From positions 23,189,001 through 23,253,000 of the forward strand of contig NC_079885.1 in NCBI RefSeq assembly GCF_029227915.1: DNA of 64,000 bases, in the 5' to 3' direction. The notes beneath the pieces are model-generated. The model saw only the letters and a program-made list of their open reading frames with translations, made no database searches and was not told the DNA's origin. The position numbers and the translations under genes are program-made. Shown here in pieces: positions 32,881 to 45,629 of this stretch. Within the stretch, counting starts at the first letter, position 1. Each line of letters opens with the position of its first letter. Source of the DNA: Hydractinia symbiolongicarpus (Eukaryota; Cnidaria; Hydrozoa; Anthoathecata; Hydractiniidae).

Positions 32881-33950
32881 CAGTTGAACAGAAAGTGGTA
32901 CAAAGACAAAGGATTTTCCTAAGGAGAAAATGGAAATCGATCAGAATTCAAATATTCAAGAATTTTTTTTCAAAAATCTATATTTGAGAACCTTAGTGTT
33001 AGTAGCTGTCATGGAATAAAACTTGGTATATCTCTTAGCACTTTCGTCAGTAGCTACTCAATAAAGACAATTTGGATTGACATGGGACAAAATGACCTAT
33101 GACGTTATCATATGACAATAGAAATAGAGAAATAGGAAATTACAAACATTCTGGTCTGTAAATTACCAATATTCCGGTCTGCAAATTACACAGTATGCAT
33201 ATGGTATGATGACTTTTTGACAACTCGTTTGTTTAGAAAGCATTTATTTTTAGCACTACAATAAAAAAAAATGATATGACCACCTGTCAAAAAGGACGTT
33301 GACAGGACAATTATTGGAAATATTTTTTTTTATTTTCCGTAAGTCCAATAAAAGTTAGGAAAAGTCACAAAATTTCAGTAAATTTCATTTAGTATTTAAA
33401 AAGTTATTAGACATTGAAAATGCCGTAGGCACTTTATGCCCCCACCCCCTCCCCCCCATACCAAATAGGGTTAACACCCAGTTAATGTTTTCAGCAGTAA
33501 ATATAAAATATCTGACTTTAAATGTTTTTAACATACAGTTGATTTAAGAAGTCGTAATCTTTAAAACCTCTTGCGTAAACCCTTGAAGGGTTTGAGTCAA
33601 GCGAAAAACAAATATATTACCTCGTTTATTCCAGTTGTTTGTATAAGGAATTACAGCGCACACTTGTCATGATTACGATTTGTTAGATGAACATACATAC
33701 TATCTGCATAAATTACGTTTTAGTAATAAATACAAATACCAAAAATCTATTTAATGCAAAAATATTGACGTGTAGCAACAACAAAAAAGAAGAAAACCAA
33801 ATCAATATTTTTAGGTGTAAGATTTGTTTTGGTGCAAAACTAACGTTTTGCCTGGTTGAATTATTAGGGTATAATTAGGTTATATAAATTGCTATCTTTA
33901 TCTCTATGACAAAAGAAGAATACATATAAATGTACAAATGGAAGTTAAAC
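32881..33950. other. intergenic, no gene seen
   Basis: AT-rich. A C-rich tract (CCCCCACCCCCTCCCCCCC) lies near 33440-33460. Confidence 0.4.
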
Positions 33951-33954
33951 TTGT

Positions 33955-34740
33955 TCTGCACTTTTCGCATTCCGTCCAATCCCACCATCCTGGTCTGGGG
34001 CATACTTCAATACGGATGCCATTTCCTTTTTTTTTTCTCGGCTGCATTTGCTGCTGCTAAAATGTAATAATGGAAGTCAATTCAAAATATATTCGAGAAA
34101 AGTACTTGTAGTTAGAAATAAAAGAATAGACGGAATTGAACAGAATTTCATGTTTCTGAATTAGGATAAAAAAACCACAAAAGCAAATGCGAGACCGACA
34201 ATGGATACAAATTAAAGTGGAAAAGAAAGAGCACCCACAACTATCAACGCTCCAATTCTTTTTTCAATCAAGCCTTTCCCGTTCATATTGAAAAGTGACA
34301 TGATTGCATAACTCATCAACCTGTCATGAAAGAGAAAGTAAACTATATACTTAACACATTTTTACATAAGAAAAAAGATTTTAAGAAACACTAGACTTAG
34401 AATATAGGTACTTTTAACAGCTAAACTTGTACAAAAAACATAAAGAGCATTCACTGAAGGAAAGGACACACAAATGGGTACTTAATATTTCATTATGTTC
34501 CTTGTAGCTTCCTTCACATTTTCCCCACCAACTTTTGATAACTGTGACACCTAAATATAGACAGTTTTTTAACTATCAACAAGCTCGATATTTATACTAT
34601 GTATCAATATTACTCCAAGCACTAGGTTTTTAAAAAGCCAACCGTTGATTTGAAGTAACCTTTGTTGGCCAATTATATACTTGTCAGATTCTTCTATAAT
34701 CTCTGTTTCTTTCAAACTCTGGAGTTGTTGCTACACGATC
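33955..34740 (-). pseudogene. possible DUF4806-like spliced gene, partial
   Basis: Minus-strand exon-like pieces: 34640-34735 (QQLQSLKETEIIEESDKYII), 34500-34553 (VSQLSKVGGENVKEATRNIM after acceptor ATATTTAG), 34235-34323 (LMSYAIMSLFNMNGKG...EKRIGALIVV after acceptor CATGACAG) and 34010-34058 (AAANAAEKKKRKWHPY, stop). The GG..V...IM..L...N..G pattern resembles DUF4806, a domain of unknown function found in transposon-associated genes. The donor after 34500 is missing and other donors are weak, so the gene is probably decayed. Confidence 0.3.
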
Positions 34741-35390
34741 AGTAGACTGCCTCAACAAGATATTTTTAATTTAAACTAGTGAAAATAAAGCACCTTGAAA
34801 TTCTTTAATGTAAAATTTAGAAGTTTTAAGACTGCCAGTCAGATGATCCTACATTTGTTTGGCAAAAAAACTCAAACAATCATAAAACTAACTTTGCAGT
34901 AAAAAATTTGATACAAAATAAAAACAAATAATCATATCCAGGACACCTACTCAACATATTTCATGTTTCAAATAAAGCTCATAGGGAGCCCTCATTGTAA
35001 AAAAGCGCGCCGGAATATATCCTGGTCGCACTTACCATGCAACATTTAGATATATATATTGTTAACACAAAATAAAAAGACAAACTCGTTCCCAAGGTCT
35101 CATGTTTCAAGGCCGTAGCAGGGTAGGGGTCAGGGGACACGGCTCCCAAAAAATTTTGTCCATAATGGGGACAAGACTTATGCAGAGAAAGGAAATCAAG
35201 GAAGTTAAGTCTCAAGATTTTGTCTGGCGTCTAAGCAACACTAACGGGCTTCATCATACTGTGCCAAAAAAAGCGTCTCCTGCCACGGACCTGTGTTTCT
35301 CTCTTTGACTTAAAGTCACGGCGATAAGATATGTGTCTTCAGACATATCTCAATAAATATAATTTTCGTAAGTAATTTCCACAACCACTA
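34741..35390. other. intergenic, no gene seen
   Basis: The short ORFs show no family or splice support. Confidence 0.35.
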
Positions 35391-35391
35391 T

Positions 35392-35700
35392 ACAACGTTG
35401 CAACAACGTCAGGTTTTAGTCGTGATTTACGTCGCAACCGCTACCAATAAACAACGTTGCAGCAACGTTACGTTTTGGTCGTGATATTACGTTGCAACCG
35501 CTACTAAAAAACAACGTTGCAGCAACGTCAGATTTTGGTCGTGATATTACGTTTTAACCGCTACCAAAAAACAACGTTGCAGCCGCGTTAGATTGAAGTT
35601 GCAACTGCGACGTTATATTTCTGACGTTGCTGCAACGTTACGTTATGTTTAGGCGACGTCGTGACTTAAAAGCAACGTTGCTGCAAGGTTGTTGCAACGT
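35392..35700. repeat. 60-bp minisatellite built on the palindrome GCAACGTTGC
   Basis: ACAACGTTGC starts at 35392, 35451, 35511 and 35571. Each unit continues AGCAACGTTACGTTTTGGTC, GTGATATTACGTTGCAACCG and CTACCAAAAA. The right end (35600-35700) holds inverted copies (TGACGTTGCTGCAACGTTAC). No coding capacity. Confidence 0.85.
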
Positions 35701-36735
35701 CGCGTGTTTGCTGGGATACCTCTTTAACTTGACTGTAAAAATCATAAATAATGAAGGGATCGGACGTGTTTACGTTCCTTGTGCTGCCAATCATTTCCGC
35801 TTTTCTGTTGCTTAGGCTATTTTGCTTCATAAAGTTCTTCATCCAAGTTAAGCCTGGCCGTCTGTTCTTGAACTGCGGACATTTTATATTGTTTATTATA
35901 GCGGCAATATAATCATGGACAACATCCTAAATGCAACATGAGGTTGTTATTTATTTGGCAAAGCAAGATTCCTTTAAACAACCTCAATAACGTTGCACTT
36001 ACAATTACTTCGTGTAGAGTGGGGCTAAACCCTAATTTACAAATCACGGCGATGCACTCAGCTCATTGAGCGTCCGTCTCTGTGTTAAAAACGCACCTAC
36101 AAAATTGACATCAGGGTCATTCCATGTCAAGTTATCATATCTTCAAAACTAATATAACTCACCCCCTTCAAAATGCACGAAAATTGTTATGTAAGTTTCT
36201 CTAACTGATGAAAACATGTGTACCAAATTTCAGTTTTTCAAATAAAGCGGTGTCCAGAATATCGGACATTTAAAATTTGCTGATATTGTGCATTTACCAT
36301 GACAGCGACACTTGAATTTTATTATTTGGTAATCCATAATTGCTAAAGTGCTGAAAATTGTATCTTTTTGGGAGTTGAGAATCTGATAAGAAGGCTTAAC
36401 AGACACAAAAGTGGTTGGTTTAAAAGATATTGTTGTAATAATTTGGTCTATCATTCATATTTTCTAACATACAGCACCGGTTGCTACGGGAGATAACTAA
36501 AATGGTTGTAACATAAACAATCCAAAAAATTGTCAACGCAAAAACATATACTCTTGTCTACATAATGGCTTAGTTTCATATTGTTTTTAAATGTCCTTCC
36601 TGGTTTACTGGATGTCTAATATTGCTATAATTCGTCCTAACAAATACACACTTTTTCATAAGAACACGATTATAAGAAACGTGGCTAAAATTATAGGCAC
36701 TTTCAACTGCTAACTCGCAAAATATTGAGCAAAAT
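35701..36735. other. intergenic, no gene seen
   Basis: No exon-like or transposon coding sequence recognised. The short repeat copy (see 4857) follows at 36740-36806. Confidence 0.35.
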
Positions 36736-36739
36736 CTCT

Positions 36740-36806
36740 AGAATTTAAATTTTAATACTTAACTGGTCGAGTTTATCATTGTGTGTGCACTTTGTAATTT
36801 TCATTC
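36740..36806. repeat. dispersed repeat, copy of 4857-4921
   Basis: Shares AATTTAAATTTTAA.ACTTAA, CTGGTCGAGTTTATCATTG and TGTGCACTTTGTAATTTTC with the earlier copy, differing at only a few sites. Confidence 0.65.
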
Positions 36807-37097
36807 TCCAAATTTTGACAGAGCTCTTGGCGAAAAGCATTTTAAGTTTCAGGGGTCAAAAATGCACAAAAATCAAGGCTGAAGCAAGTAAGTTTCTTAT
36901 AGAAAAAACGTCCATAATCTCAGTTCCACTATCAATAACACACAGTAAAACAAAATTAAAGTTTAATGTACAACTTTTGTCTGTTTCACTGATAGTATAT
37001 GATCTACCGGTTGTGGTAATAGGGCTATCAATTTTGAACAAAATGTGATCATACTGTACCTAACAAAGATACTCGGTAAACGGAACGGACACACAAT

Positions 37098-38182
37098 TTA
37101 TGGACTAGGACCATGTGGATGGATGAACTTAATATGAAGATCTTCTCGTTCTTCATTTTTCTCAAGAACCAAACCAATCCACCAATGTTGTTCATAATAA
37201 CAGCTAATAAAGTCTAGAGGATTAATACTTTTCAATAACTCAGTATTGCTTATGCTAGGATTTTCACCTGAAAATGAAAACGTTGTTGCAACTTCTTTAT
37301 CTTGACTACAATATTTCCTGATTGAAATAAACTCATGATAGCTCCTGGTACCTGGAACGGTGACAGCTTTGGTAAATCTTTCTGCCAAAAATTCTCTGGT
37401 TTGAAACAGGACATCTTTTGAAATAAATATGAATTTTATTCCCTTTATGCAGTTTTCGCAATATTCAAACATTTCATGTGGATTAAGGATATAATTTTTG
37501 TTTACGAGTTGAAGACTAGCCTTTAAAACAAGCCGCTTTACTGTCCCTCCAATTCCGTCACATAGTTGCTTTTCATGTCTGGTAGCAAAAAAGACCTATT
37601 TTGCATGTCCATTAAAGTCGACTTTATGGTGACACAGGTTATATAGGTTTTTGCAATTCTTATATTGGCCTACGCAACCAGAAATATGTATATTTGTATT
37701 GTATAATATAATTGTGTTGTATGTTATTTAATAAAAACTGAGACATATGTTGCAAAGATCAGTTGCCAAGTTTCTCCATTAGATCTGTTATAACCTCTTT
37801 TTGAACTTGGTAAACCATACCAACATCATGTTTATTGTCATCTGAAATGATGCAGTATGAAATAAACGACAACAGGGTGTAGAGTACATTGCAGGTTGTT
37901 CCGATAGAAACCTTGCACTTCATCCTCCACAACAAAACTGTAATTCTCTGCAAAATCACCAAAAATTATGACATTCTTCTCCTCCAAACTTTCCTTCAGT
38001 TTTTTCAGGTTCTTCGATTGACATTTAGAAATAAATGAGTAAGATGTTAGTCTTTCTAGTTGCTGAATTATCAGGGTAACATATTCAGAAACATTTTCTC
38101 GGAAAGAGAGTAAATTAGCTCTGTCAGTTGTTGTCCATTGAGTATACTCTACCATAGTCTGATCATTATAATCGCGTAACAA
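37098..38182 (-). pseudogene. transposase-like protein (DFAENY / CDGIGGTVKRLV family), internally deleted
   Basis: N-terminal part at 38182-37840: YTQWTTTDRANLLSFREN, LTSYSFISKCQSKNLKKLKE, IIFGDFAENYSFVVEDEVQG, CTLHPVVVYF. After a deletion the C-terminal part at about 37600-37098 reads FFATRHEKQLCDGIGGTVKR, LVLKASLQ, ERFTKAVTVPGTRSYHEF and an IGLVLEKNEE tail. I know this pair of motifs from abundant invertebrate transposon proteins but cannot name the superfamily. The acidic DFAENY and the CDGIGG block fit a DDE-type fold; that is inference. The middle, including the likely second Asp, is missing. No inverted repeats found. Confidence 0.65.
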
Positions 38183-38189
38183 TTCATAT

Positions 38190-41100
38190 ATAATATATTA
38201 ATTAGATTAGTTCAAATTAATTTGAGATGTTGTTTTTGTCTCAAATACTCATTAAACCTTTTCAACACCATTAGCTTGACTTTGTGAGTTACAAAAGTCT
38301 AAAATTAACAGCTCGTTTTTTTTATGTCAAAACAGTCTCAAAAACGGTCACCTTTTACAATCGGTTTTGTAGCTTATATATCTGCATCCTAACGCAAGAG
38401 AATACTAGCTAAACTGCTTTCCTAATTAAGCTACTCTTTTGTACAGAGGCAGGATTTGCACCACAACTATTTAGCTAAGTAATTCGCAGTGATTTAAGAA
38501 CTACATGAAGAGTTTAGCTATATTTCTTGACTGACTGTTTTTTATATTGTATAGATATATCTTTGGGTATAACAGCCAGATGGCTAAGTACAGCTTAGAC
38601 AGCTGTGCATCCACGGTGGTGAAATTTACAAAGTTTAGGTAAACATTTTCAGGTATTCTGAGGGAAATTATATAGCTAGCTAGCTTTGTATATAATTCTG
38701 ACTAAGCTAGCTATAGCAAAGTTAGGAAAGTTCAAATATATAGAATAAATAAATAATAATTTTACCTTGTTTTTTCTGTGTAATCACAAATACCTTGATA
38801 ACCAAATGTACAACCAAATGTACATCAAACATTTCTGTCAACAAAAATGACATTGGTAAAAATGGCGGCACCTTCCTGCCTCTTCACAACTTGAAACGAC
38901 AAAAATCACGTCAGATAGCAAAATGCAGTAGAAGATTATGATAAAACGCAGTATACCCGTGTTTTACGCGAAATAATTGGAAACGGGCCGTAAGTTGCCC
39001 GAGTTAAACCAACCGACAGAGAGAAGTATCTTCAAAGAAATTAATATTATGATAACATGGGTAAACAAAGAGTGATGAAACATATAGAACTAGAAATTCA
39101 GGCGTCACACGTGAAGATTTACGGATATATGACGCCATGAATTTCTCCTATGTCTCAATTTATGCTTAGTCTCCAGTTAAATATTTTTATGAGCTGTGTT
39201 GACTCCCTTAATTATCCCTGTCCATTATCTAACCTCGTTTTCATGATAGTATGTATATTTTGGCTGTGTTTTTTGAGGGATAAAAATGTTAATATAACTT
39301 ATTAAACTGGTGATTTAATTATTAAAATGTTTTAATGTTTCTAAATGCTATCTGAATTGCGACAAGTGCCAATACGACAGGCAGTACATTGAGAAGAATT
39401 GAAGTAAACAATAACATGGTTTTATATTTTTTTCTACAATGTACATTTTGAAATACTGTAAATACTGCTCTGCTGTACGAAACGCTGTCATTGGAATACG
39501 ATTTTAGATTAATCAATTAGTGTTTAGGTTTCTTTCAGAAATTTAAGGATTTACAAGTATAAAACGAAACAAAATTCCTATGAGTTAAATTCAGGTCGAA
39601 ATAAAAATGTTATTTTTTTATCCAATCATACATATTAAAATGAGCTCGATTTTTTACAGGTCTTGTATTTAGTATTTTTGAAAAAACTGGATTGTTTTTT
39701 ATCGACAATGTTCCTAGTTAACTAGCCATTTTGAAGAAACATCCAACATTGTTGTTTCTATCCTATGAAAATGTTTTTACCGATAAATGTATTGTCTGAG
39801 TTATAATCATTTCCAATGCTTCTTGATACTTGTTCTTTCGTGCTTGTTTACATTTTAACCTACGATTTTTCTTGACGACGGGCAATACCGCTCCATATCG
39901 GCCCTTCGTAAAGAGCGCTAAGCCGATCAGAATGCGTAAAAAATTGTATTTCCCGCTTGCATATTCCAGACGGTTAACAATATTAAATATAACCTTAACA
40001 TTTTACAGTTAACCCAAGCGTCCTAAATTCTCCTAACATCTCCGTAATTTATAACGTTTTGAATCTGTAGTTACCCTATGTTAGCTTGTCTATCTATTGC
40101 CGCTTTGTTGCTATCATGGTTCCCTAGCATGTTGAATTTTTGAGGGTTGTAACTAGGATGAAACAAAGCTACAAAAAAAATAATAACCCATGCAAATAAA
40201 ACAGTGACGTCGTTATTATGTTACCTAGGCAACATGTGTAAGATAGATGCGTCTTACGTGATACGTACGTGACAGTAGTTTCGTTAAGATGTTTTAAATT
40301 TTCTACTGAATTACTTTCAAAATTTAACTTTTTAATACAATATCGGTGAAGGATTACCAACAAATTAGGGCGGTACTTGAGATACATAAATAAGAAAGAT
40401 TTTCCTGTGACCAAATTGTTCTATTGATGCAGAACAGAAATGTTTACATAACAACAAGGGATAATAAACTAAAACCAAGTGGCTTGTGACTTCATTTATG
40501 GTCATGTATGGTGACAAAATGACATATTTGGATTGAACTTTTAATCCCTTTTTGATATGCGTCAGAGACAAGAATTTTGATTTATTATCGAAAAGTAGTT
40601 TCACACCGCACATTTAGAAAAACAAGGTAAAAACGATTTGTTGACTTGATTTTATAAAGAACTGGCAAAATAATATAAAGAGAAGCCAAAAATATTTTTT
40701 AAATTTATATACATACATTTATATACATACATATATACATCTAGCAGTAATCTATAGCCAATTAAAGTGCCCACTACGTACGGGCACCTTTAATACAATC
40801 AATTAGCCCTATGTAAAAACTAATGCACACGCATGCGTAGATGCAAAAAAAGCAAGACCACATAGGATAGCGCAAGCTTATAACTTAATTTATAGATTAT
40901 TCAGGAATACAAAATGCAACTTTTTTCTTTTCAAGAATAACTTAAAAGAATTTCAGCGTAATTTTTTTTATTTCACTGTATTTCCTCATAAACAGCGATA
41001 TACTACTGTGTACATTTTCCGCCCATTACGCCATTAACATCACGCCACACGGTATCTCGTATATAACTCATTAAAGTTGACAAATAAATCCGATAGTTTT

Positions 41101-41290
41101 TGTAATTCAAAAAGAAAGTGTCACGTCACGTTTAGAAAATCTAAAGGAATCTTGAAATATTAAGATGGGCACATTAACTATACATCACACGTTACTATGG
41201 CAACGAATTAGGTAATAAGATCGGACGTGATTTGATCATGAGTGTATCTAAGTAAACGCCTGTAAACGTTAAAGTATTGTTTACATCGCT
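38190..41290. other. intergenic, no gene supported
   Basis: AT-rich, with TAGCTAGC tracts near 38670-38710 and an ATACATAC-type simple repeat at 40706-40740. Upstream exons of the gene at 41346 may lie here but I could not define any. Confidence 0.35.
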
Positions 41291-41345
41291 GTGGCTACCA
41301 TGTTGAAGCTATATAAATTGTGTTATGTTTTGTTCTTGTCTTATA

Positions 41346-42838
41346 GGAGAACGACAAGAAAGAAACAAGGTAAGAATAAATCAGCTTTCTCTTTTCTGTT
41401 TGCGTTGAAAATGATTAATAAGTATATGTTAACTTAAATTTGTTGAAGAGCATGTCGTCTGTTGCTTTTTTCGTGACTATAAAATAATATAGCCTTGAGT
41501 AACACCGAAACAAATTTTTATCAACAAGTTGAATTCAGTTAGCCTGAACTGGTATGCAAAATATGTAGACGTTTTTTATTTAAGCAATTTAACCCCACCC
41601 CACGTTAGGGTAAAAACTTTTTTTTTCTTTGTTTCCTGATAGATTATCCAGGTTCAAGTCTTTGTTCTTCATTAACTTACTTTCAGCCTGGCCAGTCGCT
41701 ACTTCCGTTTTAGCCAAAATTTTAGCCCCAGGCCTTAGCAACTCAATTACCTTGTTAATTATCGGTCTTAATAAGCCTAATTAATATACCTAAAGCGAAC
41801 GAAAATTTTTGTGCAGCGCATAACTAGGACCATTTTAAATTTTTTTTATAAAAATTTAGAAAATCTCGAAACCTTGGAGCGAAGTCTAACGATACTCTAT
41901 AAATGATGTTCTACGCTTATCCAAAAGCTACTTTTTTAGTTTCATTTAACGTAAATAACGTAGCCGCCATTTTTAATTTAGATTCGTTATTTGCCATTAT
42001 GACACTGCTAGATCATGACGTATTCAAACCAACTGCTGACGTCAACGTTTTATACACCGTCCCAATAAAAAGAAGGAAAAAGCGGATTGTTAAGACACCC
42101 GCTAAAGAGGTGTCTGGAAACTGGTCGAATTATGACGAGATTGGTGCATTAATTGAAGGCGTTTACGAAGCTAAAGAAAATTCCTTTGTAGATCAGGATG
42201 AAAGGAATTTAGTGAATACAGATGGTTATAGTAAAGTTGATTTTCGATTGTCTCCACCTGATTTTTTTCAAGACGACCCGTATGAAATTATAGGTTGTAA
42301 GATCAACTCTTGTTGTCCTGGAAAAAAAAGTCATAATAAATCCCCTGAGAATGGTGTTGAAAATGTTAAAACTACGCCTAGAAAAAATGTAAACACTCCT
42401 CCGGAAGGACAAAATCCTTGCTCACAAGCAATAGAAAATACACATAATGTTTCAATGTGTAAATTAAATAGTAGCATACGTATAAAACAACAACGCACCT
42501 CATTGCAACGGGGGAATATTCAGGATCAAGAAAACGTTATTTTTACGAACGCTACCCACGAATATGTTACTATTACACCCCCTCTTCTTAAACGCTCTTC
42601 GCCAGTGCTATCAGAAAATCGAAATCTTAAAAATAAAAACAGCAATGAAATAAAAGACAAAAGGAAAAGCTGTGAAAAAATAGCGGGTGTCAATGATGAT
42701 TCAAATAGAAATGCCGAAACTGATTTGGAACAAGAACACCACTACTTTCAAGTGGAGCCAGAATACAAAAATCATGAATATGAGGAACTTGCTTCACTTG
42801 CGTCAGCAGAGAAATTTGAAATTTGGCGAAAACACTAG
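41346..42838 (+). CDS. tyrosine-motif-rich protein of unknown family, 3' exons
   Basis: Large exon ending at TAG 42836-42838, starting at 41940 or 41982 (both AG acceptors fit the phase). A short upstream exon ends at donor AACAAG/GTAAGA (41369). It starts either at ATG 41300 (MLKLYKLCYVLFLSYRR) or at an acceptor with a strong pyrimidine tract (TTCTTGTCTTATAG, 41345). The protein begins DSLFAIMTLLDHDVF, then a basic IKRRKKRIVK, and has Tyr motifs DPYEII, HEYVTI and HEYEEL within Asn/Ser/Lys-rich sequence. A TM-like stretch followed by Arg/Lys at 41300-41369 would suit a membrane protein whose large exon is cytoplasmic; this is inference. A plausible poly(A) signal AATAAA lies at 43131. Confidence 0.5.
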
Positions 42839-43495
42839 TAACAATGAAACAGTCGATGTTGAAGTTTTGCTTAACAAAATGACAAAAAAACAGATAACAG
42901 GAAGTGGATATATTATTGGTTGATTAATTCTCAGATGATTTTGTTAAAGTTTAATTATGACTTATCCCTCATGGGAGTTTTAATCATTAAATACTTTTTT
43001 ACTTGTGTATAGTGTATGTCGGTATATATTGATATGTGATGTGAATACCTTTTATTTAGCAGTTTTACTGTTAATATACTTTTATTTATAACCTGATGAT
43101 GAAGTAATACTTCGAAATATATTGCTAAAATAAATATATTACATTGGTATCTTGCGTACTATGTTGACAAACACAATGTTTTTACCAAATAAGATTTTAT
43201 TAACAGGAAAACATTCAAAATTGGAGAAGTTGTGGAATCTCTTTTTCTTTTATTAAGTTCTTGAACTATAAGAAATAAAACCACGAGATAATTTATAAAT
43301 CAACACGTTTTTGTACTAAAAGACTGTATATAAAAACTAATAACAACAACAACTAGAAAATCTAAAGAGCATGCGTATACTATACAAAAACAAAAACTTG
43401 TAAAAATATAAAGCACCTGCGTGAAAATTAACAATCTTTAACACCTCTCCCCTCTAAGGTACACTCTATTTATTGCGGTCCCTTACGATGACGTC

Positions 43496-43645
43496 AGCCA
43501 AAATCAGAAAATACCATGTTGAAGTGCCATGATGAAGCATCCATTACTAAAAGCAATTAGACAGTGCTAGAGCCAAAATCAGAAAATACCATGTTGAAGT
43601 GCCATGATGAAGCATCCATTACTAAATGCAATTAGACAGTGCTAG
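43496..43645. repeat. 75-bp direct tandem duplication
   Basis: AGCCAAAATCAGAAAATACC...ACAGTGCTAG appears twice back to back with a single A/T difference (CTAAAAGC against CTAAATGC). Probably a recent local duplication. Confidence 0.9.
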
Positions 43646-44020
43646 CTACATATCTCACTGTTTTCTGCTTTTAACTAGTTAGACTAATTCCAAAATTACA
43701 TTAGTACAGGGGTAAATACTCTAAAAGCTTTTTTAAAAGCTGAATTTTTGATTTCCGTCGCCGCTATGCGGGGCGGAATATTTAAAATCGCCTGATGGGA
43801 GATAGAGAGAGACAGCGCAAAGACCGGACGCTGTTAAGTTTTTGTCCAGGCTAAACTCTCGGAAAATTCCATTTTTGCGAAAGCCAATGAAGATGCTTTA
43901 TTTTAATCTCTGTCAATTAAATGACCAATCTGAACAGAGAGTGTACTCTTCGTGTCGCCAGAACATTCCGTGTGCGGCCATGACTAAAAGTGCTTACATT
44001 TTGTTGGTCGCCCCTTGCTG

Positions 44021-45629
44021 GGAAGATGCTTTATCCAAAATGCCAATCCGTGGTTTGAAATTTTAAAATAAACTCTTATTTAAAATACTTCGGCATTAAA
44101 TATGGCTTCCTTTAGACGCACTTATTACCCAGATCCTCGATTTACCCAGATTTTATTGGTAGTTGAGCAGCAGCGTCATTAAACTGCTCCTGCTCCATTG
44201 GTAATGACAGATGGGTCGTATTCAGGGAACTCTTCAACCACAGACGTCGCCTGATTTTCTTCTTTTTGAGAGACAAATGTTGATTATGGATGAAAACTTT
44301 TTTTTTCAGCAGCCAAACCGACTCTTCCCGAAAACGCCGAATTTTTTGGTTTTGGTTTTGGGAGAGGTTGGAATTTTTTACTTAAATATGTTGATACTAT
44401 AACTTTTGGTCTTTCCACATCAAAATTGTCTTCCTTGGGAGAATGAAATGATAGATCATTTAAAGCCTGAGTCAAGGTTTCATGAAGGTGGTCTAGTGCA
44501 TCATTATCATACACTATGAATGACACTCTCTTGATTTTGTGTAAATTTCTCTGCAAAACGAGGCCTTGAACCTATTTGGAAAACATATTTTAGGGATAGA
44601 ATCCATTAAAACGGACTCGGTTTCGACATCATTAATGTCAATAAAATCGTTCCACATTTGGTTATCTTCTAAAGTAACCTCCTTGCTAACAACTTCATGA
44701 TCCAAAATAAAAAAAGGAGATAAAGTGTATCGCGACGATAAAGATTTCCAAGATACATCGGCGACATTGCCACTAATGACGGATAGGATGTGCTACAGGG
44801 CAACAAGGTTTTACGCCAATCCAAGCAAGTACATGACGGATAGTTGTTTTCGTCACCCAAACAAACCGTGTAGTTATCAGCCGGGACAGAACTTCGTACC
44901 AAAAAGGTTTTTTTCCAACAATCACAAAAGGTGTTCCGGACCAAAGGATTTGTTGGGGTGACTCCTTGTTCTTGATATCTTCGAAGAGAATCTTGTGATT
45001 TTTTAAATTAATATCTAAAAAATTAAGTTGGTAACACACACAAAGATTTTCTTTTTTAAAGAACACTACTGCTTTTTGTTTCTCTTGGTCAAAAGATCAA
45101 TCTTTTTTATTATAACTTAAAACTCACCAGCAACTCCGAATGATTTATCTTTTTGATAAACAGAGAGAAATGATAATGATTTTATCTCGAGATTTCTAAC
45201 TGCGACATCGACATCTTCCATGGATTCGAATATATATTTCTGTTTCTCTTTACAATCTACAAAGTATCCAGTGGAAAAAAATTCCGATTTTGATTTATTT
45301 CTAGCTTTTATTTTTTCTTTATAATATCCAAGAATAATAAAAAAAAACTTTGACAACTTACCATCTAGATTTTCATTATTCGTTTTATTTATTTCCATTA
45401 TTGAACAATCATTACAGTTCGAAAGGTTTTATTTTAGTTGAAAACTTCAACGGTATACAAAATCTCAAAAACACGTGCGTGTGCCTCCAGGCTTTTTCCG
45501 CGAATTCCTGCTAAATGCGCACCCAATGCATTTCGGTATTACACAACATACGTCATATTTGAATGACGTAATTCTAATAATAATTTAAATTTAAAACCAC
45601 GGAATCGCATTTTGGATAAAGCATCTTCC
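44021..45629 (-). mobile_element. MULE (Mutator-like) DNA transposon, internally deleted
   Basis: Inverted ends begin GGAAGATGCTTTATCCAAAATG and continue TCCGTGGTTT..AAATTT for about 55 bp. A 9-bp target duplication is CCCTTGCTG (44012-44020) and CCTTTGCTG (45630-45638), one mismatch. The 9-bp duplication and a SWIM zinc finger inside both point to the Mutator superfamily. The catalytic DDE core is not visible. Confidence 0.8.
44284..45398 (-). pseudogene. SWIM zinc-finger protein of the MULE
   Basis: Minus strand. Exon 1 MEINKTNNENLD (donor GTAAGT), exon 2 from acceptor TTTGTAG (DCKEKQKYIFESMEDVDVAV... to KSFGVA, donor GTGAGT), exon 3 from acceptor TTTTTTAG (DINLKNHKILFEDIKN...). After a frameshift comes the SWIM motif: NYTVCLGDENNYPSCTCLDW, LLPC, and then, one base out of frame, HILSVISGNVADVSWKSL. 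So the C-x-C and C-x-H ligands are all present but split by a one-base loss after LPC. The tail contains KICFPNRFKASFCR and PKPKPKNSAFSGRVGL. Confidence 0.7.

Noticed and set aside
43842-44066. 74-codon plus-strand ORF
   Set aside because: Runs across the MULE target site into its terminal repeat, so it cannot be one gene.
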